Shown here: in pieces, positions 12,701-22,061 of the stretch | Numbering within the stretch: position 1 is the first letter of the stretch | How the letters are laid out: the number at the start of each line of letters is the position of its first letter | Notes under the pieces: model-generated | What the model saw: the letters and a program-made list of their open reading frames with translations, nothing else | Databases searched by the model: none | What the model was told of the DNA's origin: nothing | From: Lithospermum erythrorhizon | Lineage: Eukaryota; Streptophyta; Magnoliopsida; Boraginales; Boraginaceae | Assembly: GCA_019722365.1 (NCBI GenBank) | Contig: JADFUC010001889.1 | Location: 930,001 to 994,000, forward strand | Length of the DNA: 64,000 nucleotides | Direction of reading: 5' to 3' | Position numbers and translations under genes: made by a program

Positions 12701-14969
12701 AAAAATACAGCAAATCCGTTTAAGTGTTATATATCTAGAAAAGTAAACGTCAAGGAGGAACAGAACAACATCTCCAGCCTTTAGTCATAATCAACAACTA
12801 TGTTAGTCCCTCCATATTAGATAAAAATGGTACTCCCTCCATTCCATAAAGATTTTATAGTTTTGAGTTTTCAAAATTTTTAAGATAGAACATTTGAATA
12901 ATAGTTGAATGTGGTCTATCTCCTAAAATGTATGTAAAAATTAGCCAAACGGGACAAGTTATGAGAAATGAAAAGGGAGTGAGTATTATATAAAATCTAC
13001 ATGTCAAATGCTACGGGTAGGAGATTTCACAAGATTTCCATGTACCTCACCAGCTTTAAGAGGGGTGAAAATTAAATCAGATGGGAAGCCTCTTTCAAGA
13101 GCATGTTCTGCTACGGGAGAAGGCCTCACTTTCCTTCCCCTATCTCTGGCAGAAGGAGGTTGAGTAACGATTGCTGCAACCTGAAAATTTACTTTCCCGT
13201 TATTTGGGAACTTAAATTGAATTGTATCTAAACTTCATAAGAATATTTAAAAACAATCCTCCGCCTGTGATTTTCATCTAAAAAATGTAAACACAGAAGA
13301 TATAAGAAACAAAGGTTGCATTACAGATGAAAATTTGTTGAGATTGTATAGAAGTGAAAGGATGGTCTTCAGGTATTTTAAGTCACATTCGGGTTACATT
13401 CTTTCCATCAATCCCATTTGTTGGTGATCTGTCATCCATTTGACATCTATCACTAAATAAACCGCTATCAAAGGATTTCATATCTAAACATATATCATGG
13501 ATTCAATTAGATATAAAATCAACCAAATCTTCTCCAACAGCAGCAACATCAGAGGTTCAGTGACTATAAACTCAGCAAAATGGAAAAACAAACCATAGCT
13601 TACATAGGTGTAGCATAGTGTCACAGATTAACCCTTCATGACTAAGTTAGTTCAAATCTTGCATTATAATTGAAGACGTGACACTGTTGTAGTACATTCA
13701 AAAAATTCCCAAATAACAAGTCATAAACCTAGTGAATTGTTAGTATTTTTAACAAAATGCAACTGACATTGTATATGGTCTGCGATACATAAACATACGT
13801 TATTTTCTCAATATCAATAGCATATTGCAGTCCGGGGTTCACTCTATTCCTCGACAAACCAACTAAAGCATACCCCCCTCCCAATACTAATTTTAAATCA
13901 GTTCAATACTAAATAGTAATGCAATGACAACAATTGATACAACCTCCATTTAAAAAAAATATTCGATTTTGTTTTTTAATAGTCAAAAGTAACAAACTTT
14001 CCAGGGTTAATTGACACACATAACATTGATATGAATCAAATTATCATACTAATAGTAAAGTAGGCTAAAAAATATTATCTTTCGATATATGTTTCACCAC
14101 ATATTATACAACATATACATAATTATTCGAGCTCCAAATTTAATAATTCAACCATCAAAATTCAAAACGAGATAATATTTTCAAGATCGAGAGTGAGTAG
14201 CAATAAACTATTAAGTAGTTGATTACCTCAAAGGAGGAGTCTTGAGCTGATGCTGCATTGAACAAAGCATCAAGAACTGAAGCAGCAACCTGAAAAAAAA
14301 CAAAAAAACAAAATCAATCTTTTATCACTAATGTGATATAAAGTACATACATTTATTTATTTGCTTAAACATTTTAGAGGGTAGAATAAAATAAAAATAC
14401 TATAGTTTGATATTCTCCCACCAAATACTACTTCCATTTCAATTTAATTCCATTTTGTACCCATTAATAAAAAGAAATGATATCAGCTTTAATCCATATA
14501 CTCCACTATGTTCCCTCTTTACTTATCTTTCTGGCATAATTTTTTGTTTTTCCATAAACATTATATACTTCTAGCATAAAAATTATATTTCTACATCTTT
14601 TTAATGTAATTTTTTACTACTTTAATTATTAACTTATCAACCAACTTCAGAGTATACTAGTTTAAAATTAAATATTTTTGTTACTTACTGTCATATGGCA
14701 TAATAACACGTAAGTATGAAGTGTGTATTATGTTTTTTATATAAATACAAAGTTAAAGAGAGCAATAAAAAAAAAAGTGGACAATGATTTTGGGACAGAG
14801 GGAGTAGAAATTGTACATTTGGAGAACCCAAGAAGACTAGGCGGCGCTTATTGGTGGTGGGGGTGGGGGTAGGGGTAGGGGTAGTATATGGGGAAGAAGA
14901 GGTTGTGGAAAAGCAACGAAAACGTCGAAGCATTAGTGATGAACAACAAGAAGAAGAAGTAGATAGCAT
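9749..14969 (-). CDS. Methionyl-tRNA formyltransferase, organellar; gene apparently incomplete
   Basis: The enzyme formylates initiator Met-tRNA with 10-formyl-THF for organellar translation. Minus-strand exons: 14969-14817, 14289-14227, 13180-13046, 12191-12121, 12015-11911, 10963-10863, 10327-10268, 10213-10010 and 9838-9749, all with GT-AG borders. Residues 1-40 are Ser/Thr/Arg-rich with a Thr-Pro run, as in an organelle-targeting peptide. 'KRRLVFLGSPN' starts the catalytic domain. 'NIHPSLLPLYRGAAP' and 'QLDAGPV' carry the expected catalytic Asn, His and Asp. 'SWLSFDEEA' and 'VRAFAGWPGTRA' are the C-terminal anticodon-side domain. About 326 residues are recovered. The family block between 'TPLKAGE' and 'GTVNIHP' (usually ...ITAAYGNILP...) was not found in 12192-13045, and joining the flanking exons directly shifts the frame (phase 0 to phase 1). 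A short exon before 'SKLLIREL' is also absent or decayed. It may be a pseudogene, an allele with a deletion, or an assembly error. Confidence 0.88.
10951..11230 (-). repeat. Exon-boundary duplications in a formyltransferase intron
   Basis: The acceptor and first bases of the exon at 10963-10863 (plus-strand AGAAGTTTGGATCC at 10951) recur with changes at 11007 and 11149. The last two copies share about 140 bases of flank ('cttagtctt...actaa', 'ttcctaycatgt'). These are partial tandem duplications that carry decoy acceptor sites. Confidence 0.6.
12833..12983. mobile_element. Stowaway-like MITE
   Basis: Starts CTCCCTCCATTCC after TA and ends with its imperfect inverse (...AAAAGGGAGTGAG) before TA. 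The about 151-bp length, TA target site and CTCCCTCC terminal repeat are typical of Tc1/mariner-type Stowaway MITEs. It lies in the interval where the missing formyltransferase exon should be. Confidence 0.6.
14501..14804. mobile_element. Stowaway-like MITE in formyltransferase intron 1
   Basis: Ends are CTCCACTATGTTCCCTC and the inverse of CTCCCTCTGTCCCA, both next to TA. It is about 304 bp, larger than the copy at 12833 and with decayed ends. It stops 12 bases from the last base of exon 1. Confidence 0.6.
14859..14881 (+). other. Four-run G tract (potential G-quadruplex)
   Basis: The plus strand has four runs of four to five G separated by one or two bases. It is the complement of the Thr-Pro run in the targeting peptide of the minus-strand formyltransferase gene, so the G-rich strand is the transcribed template. 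Confidence 0.5.
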
Positions 14970-17731
14970 CTCTTTTGTATACTGTTGTTATCAATGCTGT
15001 GTTTGGGGTTTCATATTGGTTTGCTATGCTAATTGTGTTTGGGTTCCAAAAGGAGTTGTGCATTATTTTCATACTAACAGTTTTGTGACGGTTAAATCGC
15101 TGATATAGCATAGAGTTAGATGAGATTATTAAGCGTGTCAATAAGGAGGCTCCCGTGGCTGCTTGAATTGTAATTACTCAAAGGCTGGCTATGAATTATG
15201 CTGGGATCGATATCTTCACCGGCCAATTTATGCTCTTGGTGATATTAATTGTTTGAGGATATTTATGAACATAATCTAAAATAATTTACTCTTATAATAC
15301 ATCTCAATCACGTAAAGATTGTCATTTTAAATTTGTGTAATTTGTCTTGGCTTTGGCGCTAAATATATTTATTTGTATTATATATGTCTTTATAAAAAAT
15401 ATGCTCGATAGAAAAGTTTGAAATGTAATTTTTTCGTTTCGTTTTATATAGTTTTAAATGAGTATTATAAAATCTGAATGAAAATGTATGATGAGGGATT
15501 AGAAGGAATGAATAAAAGAATCCAGTGGACCCGATCTTTTATTGGAATGGGAGAAGATATTTTTTAAAGAATGAAAACATTATTTTATCTCTGGTTTCCC
15601 TATTTGTAAAAAAATATAGTGTTTTAAGAAAAAGTTTTATTTAGGAGTAAAATAAATCATTTTATCTTTTTCTTTTTTCTATTTGATAATTGACCCGCTA
15701 ATTGCTAAGAGAGAAAATTTGGAGCAAAATGTATCTAAATATTTAGAATTGGTTCCCAAATTACAATGTAGTGGAATTTATAGTATAAAATTTAATGACA
15801 AAATAACGGAATATTGTTATTAAAAAAGCAAATGTAAAATCATTGGCCCTTCTTTTTTAGCAAAATATCATGAGTCAATCAAGCATGGTGTCTACTTAGC
15901 CTTATGATATCTTTTTGTTGAAGACTAAAAACTTTTTTGGTATGAGCCAACTATTATCTTTCGCGTTAAATAGTACAAAGATTCATAGTCATGTGAAAAT
16001 TATTTACATACGTTTCACTTCTAGCATACAGTTTTTAAAATTACTGGTTGTTTAATTTTTTGTCTTTACAATTTAAATTCGATAATAATAAAAATAGATT
16101 TGAATTTTTTGAATTTTTTGCACTAAACTTAAATTAAGCTCGTGCTAATTTGATATTATATATTACATTTAATCTTGAGTTTATACTTCTTACTGTTCTT
16201 GAAAATTCAAATATAACGTATGTTTGTTAATACTACAATATTTTGTTTTTGTTTTCTTCATTTATTTGAGAGAGTATTAATGCGTTATAATCGATTCTGA
16301 TACATTCGTAGTGCGTTATAATGCGTTATAACGCAATTATCGTATTATACTTTATTATGTTATCTTATAAATCTTTGTAATTCATTACTCTGCGTATTAT
16401 CGTACATTAATATTATAGTTTGAAAGATAAATAATATCATACAGCAAACAATGTAATTGAACTATCTAGAATAACGGTTTCCATTAACACTATTCATACC
16501 ATTTTTATTTTCTATCTGAAAACGATATAATCTCTTGAAGGTGAGCGTGAAATTCAAATAATTTACATTTCAGGAAATATGAATAGTATATTAACCATTT
16601 AAATACTTCCGATTCGAGGAGAACACGTCTAATCTTTGAAAGTTTTTATTAAATGAATGATAACAAATTAAATTAGTGTTGTTCTTAAATCTTCGCAGCA
16701 AATATGTTATGTATTTAACTTGGGATCATAACCTGGCGTGCCGTATTTTTTTTAAAGCCAGTGATCGAATATGAAATTAATGATGTGGTATAATGGATAA
16801 TAATAATATAAAACTGATTATAATGTAGTATAATCGATTATAACAAATTATATTGTACTTGATTATAACGAAGACTCTAGATTTAATACTAATGGCATTA
16901 GTATTTATATCAGCGAATTTCTGTCTACCCAACTGTGTTCCTGAGTAATACATGAAATGATATAAAGTCTGATACTCACAAGAGATTAACATCACAAAGA
17001 GAAATCCGGCGACACAAGAACACAAAATCAACAGCGATACAACACTGAGAGTTAAAATTAAAAGATTCAATATTTTGTTAAAATACTTATTAACCTAGCC
17101 CAATAACTATCCCCTGACAGCGCATAGAGCGTAGATTTGTTAAAAAATATGATATTAGTTCATCGTTTGTTTTAAATTAATGAAATTTTCAAAACTTTTC
17201 ATTAATGGAATTCACAATATGATATATTAGAGTATATGTATTATATAGTTAATACTAAATAATATGAAATTATATTGTATTATACTAAATTATATGATTT
17301 ATGGCGCCTTACATATAATCATGTCTGATGCTCAGTTATCTTAGTGTGTTGTATCGTGATACTGATTATAATGGGTTATAACATATGTAAGATAAATCGA
17401 GGAGTTAATCTAGTCGAGTGCAAAAAGATTGGCTTTGTGAAATAAAATACAACGAATAATAATACAAAATAACAACCTCAGCTTTAAATAATACAAATAC
17501 TAGCACATAAAACATTGATTTGGTAAAAATATGGTTTAATTCAAAATCTTTTGTTTAAAGTAATAAAATTTAATTTTTTTTGTTTAACAAACTCAAAACT
17601 CCAAATAACTTACACAAAGAGCACTCATGTGTTCAAAATATTGATTTTGGAGTGGTAGTATACAAAATTGAAAAAAAAAAATAATTTATATCGATACCGA
17701 GAGATTAGATAGAGATTTTAGGAGTTGTAAC
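14970..17731. other. A/T-rich intergenic region with palindromic TATAAT motifs
   Basis: The formyltransferase promoter should lie just above 14970. No exon is supported. Stretches at 16280-16335, 16795-16870 and 17355-17385 repeat short motifs such as GCGTTATAA, GATTATAAC and TATAATCGATTATA, including the perfect 12-base palindrome GCGTTATAACGC at 16323-16334. They look like scattered decayed copies of one repeat. Confidence 0.4.
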
Positions 17732-18058
17732 TTACATTATTTCTTTAGGTTTTTTGTGGTTAAGAGCATGAAACTTTTTATAGAGATCGTGGTAGGTATA
17801 GGAATGTGAGAGGGATTTAATTAGAGATAAGGGTGTGTAATGAGAAGGAAGTTGTGTTGGATGAAATGGGTGGCATTTTGGAGATATGGGGCGAGAGGGG
17901 ATCAGATATCTGTAGTTTTTTTTAAGCTGTGAAATGAAGCTATTTTTCATACTTTTTGACGCTATTTCTGAATAGAGGCGAAATAATTCGTTTTTGCTTC
18001 TTGTTTTTGGTGGCATTGTGTAACTGTAACTGAGGGGCAAGAGGGTTAAATTAGTCAT
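17732..18058 (-). CDS. Hypothetical small open frame, possibly a first exon
   Basis: Encodes 108 residues, or about 94 from an internal Met in 'MPPKTRSKNELFRLYS'. The product is basic and Ser/Lys/Pro-rich with no membrane segment or known motif that I recognise. A strong donor (GTAAGTTAC) begins at 17735, right at the end of the frame, so this could be exon 1 of a spliced gene; I found no convincing second exon in 17000-17700. It may be only a chance frame. Confidence 0.22.
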   Translation of the reverse strand: MTNLTLLPLSYSYTMPPKTRSKNELFRLYSEIASKSMKNSFISQLKKNYRYLIPSRPISPKCHPFHPTQLPSHYTPLSLIKSLSHSYTYHDLYKKFHALNHKKPKEIM

Positions 18059-18899
18059 TTGACATGCTTAATTGTGATATTTTGTTAATAAAAAAGATTA
18101 TGTGTGTCTAGTCAAATATCATGGAATTATTATGGTATTTTGCTAAATTTCTCCTTGCACTTTTGTTTGGAATTGGAAAGTTGGATGGATGAAGGAGTGT
18201 AATAGAGGATGAATAATTGTTTTGTGCTCCTTATTTCATCTAGGACAAGTGTTAAGTTTCACTATCTAAAACTGTATAAAACTCCTTTGTAATAAGTTGT
18301 CTTTAAGAAAATATAGAAGTGTTTGTTCTTCATACAATTTCGATCACTGACTAAAATTGATGTTATTAGCAATTGGTGGACTGAAAAAAGTTAATAGTAC
18401 ATTGTTATGTCCCAAAATCAACTATCTATCACTTCTATTCTTTGAAGTCACCCACAGAACTCCAATGAGAACCATATTTTCTTTTTTGTGTTTTATCTAG
18501 ATCTACAGTCAAAAGAAATTTATATTCCCTAAATTTTTTAAGATAGAATTTGATCAAATTTTCATCAAATAAAGGGAGTATCAATAGGTTAAATATATAC
18601 TAGTTGAAGCCATGACTCTACATAGAAAAGATAATAAATAGAGAATATTCAAAGATCGAGTATATTCACATGACATACACAAAAGGCTCCCTTCATTGTG
18701 AACCACACAAAATAAAGATTGAAGTTGGTAAAAGCTGAGAATTTACAATTAACTCAGAAATGTAACAGAAGGTTGAGAAAAATTCTCCCTCTACTCATAG
18801 TTAGTCAAACTATCATCTGTAGCGTACTAAAATCACTTGATTGAAAGCTAGCAAACAGCTAGTTCCTTGATATCTGATTTCCACTTTGAACCTCTAGCA
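18059..18899. other. Intergenic, 3' flank of the fusion gene
   Basis: Contains the likely 3' untranslated region of the minus-strand gene that ends at 18900. I see no other gene. 'aaagggagta' near 18574 may be one end of a MITE, without a clear partner. Confidence 0.35.
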
Positions 18900-21800
18900 C
18901 TAATGCAGAGGCAGATTTAAAGACATTATGTGTGGAACCACAAGAAAGTCATCAGGAGGAAATCCTTCAACCCTCCCGGGGAAATTGCGAGTGTATGATC
19001 TCAATCTAAGGGAGCTACTACCTCTTTCTGATGACAGATCGTAAGAGAATCGGCCCTTCCATGAACATGGACCGATGCAAGTCATCATGAGCGTGAACCC
19101 AATATTCTCAGTTCCCTTGTTTAGCAGGAACAAAACACCATCATTTTCAGCTTGCAAAACAAGAAACTTGTCGTCTTTACCTAAGGACAGAGGAAGAGGA
19201 CAGTCATACTGAAAACGTCTTCCAGAATCATAATGTTTACTGCTAAAATGTAGTGAAAGCTGTTCAGACGAGCCACCAAATTTGCAATTCTTGATTGGGC
19301 ATGAACATGGAGAAAACATGCATGTTTCTTCATGCTCTTTCTTCCTCCGATAACCCATGGTTATCATGCAACCATATTCAGTATTCTGGCAGGCAACTCT
19401 AGCCTCGCATGGTGTCTCCTCACTCTCTCCACTCATGGTGCTTTCTTCATTGTAATTATCATGTTCGTTTTCCTGAATAAACACAAAAAGCAAGTCTTAC
19501 AATCAGGATATTAATCTGAACATTACTTTAGTAAAGTGCTTCAAATTTATTTTCACTAATCAATGAAATGACCCAAGAACATATTGAACTTCAAAGCCTC
19601 GTTGGTTTAAACTCTCATCCAACTCCAAACCTTCACATGAAGAAAAGACAAGCAAGAACATAATAAAGAGAACCATACCAACTGAAACATCATGTGATAA
19701 ACAATTTAGAATAAGCGCAGGAGCTATAAGGATAGTATTATCTTACTTCCTTTAGTGTCCATGTTATATTTTACTCCTAATCAGTCAATAATATTTGGTG
19801 TCTTATATACTTGGTCAGGAACCCAAGATTCTACAAAGTAGATCCAAGAAACAAGCATCTAGTTACTTTCAGGGAGCAATTCATTCCAACAATCTGTTTC
19901 TGGATATTATACAATTGTGGGGAAATGAAAGTGAGCCCAAGTTATCGACAATTTCAAACAATGTCCAACAGCTGAAGACAAGAATGGAACATTCATTAAT
20001 CTAATATTTCGCCTAGCAAAACAATGGACAAAGGATCAGAATAAGAAAGAGAGTAGATCAGTAATAGATATATCACATATAATAATAATAATAATAACAA
20101 TAATAATTACAATAATGATAGTAGTTATTAAATATCAACCAGAAATTTTGTTATGATGAATATTGAGATCTCACCCTTAACTTGTCCCCCAGACCAATAA
20201 ATATCTATATAACAAATCAGGAAATGAATAAGAATCAAGTTTTGGATATTACAAGTTTTGTTGGCTAAGAGATACCGAGTAAAAGAAAGAAAATTTATGT
20301 GGAAAGGTAAAAAAATTATATACTATAAGTACCAAGTTATCGTCCTCATCCCCTGAAGGGCTAAGCTCTCTAAGAAGCATGACTCCATCAACATGGGAGC
20401 CGTACCCTGATGATCCCATTCCAAGGCCTCTCTCCCTGCACACCACCTGTGTTGGGACGTTCAGAATTCAATAGCTAGTAGGAGAGAGCAAGACCACAGA
20501 TAAAAAAGAATGTACCTCCCCAGAGCCATAACCACCAAGCTCCTTTTCTCTTTTTTCCCTCTCACTAATTTCTTCCTCCCCCCAAGAAAATAGGCACGGA
20601 AATGCAACAGGAGCCATCTCATTCATATCTCCAACAGCAATACTCTCATAGTAAAAGAGCTGTAAAATATTATTTCTTAAAATATGCACTGATATTTGAA
20701 AAGGTCAAATGCATTACTTGTAATTGACATCCACCTGGAGAAACAAAAGACAGCCACCAACAGCTCGTTGCTTCCCTTGACGATAACGGGAAACCTCCCG
20801 AACTAGCCGATCAAGCAGGAATTTTCCCCAGTTATACTGGTGAACTAAATCCATATTTGTCAAAAAGTGGAGGAAAGTCGGGCTTACATCAAGCCTAGCT
20901 GTAGGACACAATAGAGTACCCAAGACGTATAGGACAAATGATCTCTTAAAATCATCTCCTGCTTCTGGAACAGAGAGCCTCTCCTCCAGAAGCCTAACAG
21001 AGATTCCACGATTAGAAGCATTATATTTTTTACGTAAATCTAGAATTAATTCGTCCGAGCCAGAACTCACTACATCCTTCCCATTAGATGGCAATCCCAT
21101 TACTAGTTCCACATCACGAGGAGTTAAAGGAATACGCTCACCACAGATCTCCAAGGTTCGCCTGACAGTGTTAAACCTCTCAAGTAGCCAGAGGCACAAA
21201 CTGCGCCTCAGAGTTCGACATCTGAGACCTAAAATACTACCAAATCCCATGCTCTTCACAGCAGTCTTTTGATCAGGAGTAAGCTGTTGTAACACATTTA
21301 AAAGACGGCCAGGAGAGCAACGAGTAACCAATTTTGTCTGCATCATATTTGTTAAAGCATTGAATTAATTTTCATATCAAATGTAATGATATCATATCAT
21401 AAAGACAAAAGGAATGTCCACTTAAGAGAGATGTAACAAGATGATGGATCATCAAAACTTATATCCCTTGGCGTGTGTGTGTGACTGCGTGGTACTAATT
21501 TTTTTTCAAACCCTTTATATGTATGCTTCTTATTAGTTCATTCTTTAGGGGGGAGAGACTAGAGGGAGAGAGAGGTTACTTGTCTTCTAGGCTTAGGAGT
21601 CTGAACAGGCATCAAGGTTAAGTACTCGTCCCACACTTCACGAGCACGGGTAGTGTATTTCCCTTTCTCTTCAGAGCTCATCAACTTCCAAGCATCGGAA
21701 GCAGCTTTTGTGGCCTAAAACAGCAATCATAATATAGTACATTAAAACAGCATGTTCTGCAAAATGGTGGAGTTGAACACAAATTACTCACAGCTTTCAG

Positions 21801-22061
21801 GCCTGAAGATTCGGGATGAGAAGCACTATATTGCTTGATGAAGTCCCGGCTAAAGTTTGAGAAGTAGACTCAAACATGTTAATAAAAAAAAAACCAAGAG
21901 AGCCAAAGTGAAATATATCCTTTACCATTTTTTTACAACGGTTACCTAAAATGAACCCAAGAACAAGCAGGACGAGGTCTTGAAACTTCTTTTTTCTTCC
22001 TCTTTCTGTTACTCCCTTCCGGTTCCCCATACACGTCTTCCCTTCTGATTTCTATTTCCAT
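18900..22061 (-). CDS. HMG-box / plant-mobile-like / SIAH-type zinc finger fusion protein
   Basis: Minus-strand exons: 22061-21946, 21849-21792, 21714-21580, 21337-20735, 20659-20516, 20446-20333 and 19472-18900. All introns are GT-AG and every junction keeps the frame, giving about 580 residues. Residues 18-24 (NRKRKKK) look like a nuclear signal. Residues about 27-92 form an HMG box: aromatic SWVHF, then 'DFIKQYSASHPE' and 'AWKLMSSEEKGKY'. Residues 104-352 resemble an uncharacterised plant domain near DUF1985/plant mobile domain ('MGFGSILGLRCRTL', 'VMGLPSNG', 'FVLYVLGTLLCPTA', 'GGCLLFLQ'). Residues 391-580 are a SIAH-type zinc finger with C418, C425, H437, C441, C448, C453, H465 and H470, followed by a SINA-type substrate-binding fold. 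There is no RING, so E3 ligase activity is doubtful. The preceding 22 codons (exon part 22079-22062 and a possible exon 22267-22220) are open but lack an in-frame ATG, so Met at 22061 is chosen. Function unknown; nuclear action is inferred. Confidence 0.8.
20081..20120. repeat. Microsatellite (AAT)n, imperfect
   Basis: A run of AAT/ATA triplets with two interruptions, inside the intron before the last exon of the fusion gene. Confidence 0.8.

Noticed and set aside
14851..15108. 85-residue plus-strand frame (MVVGVGVGVGVV...)
   Set aside because: Antisense of the formyltransferase targeting-peptide exon; the Val-Gly run is the complement of the Thr-Pro codons.
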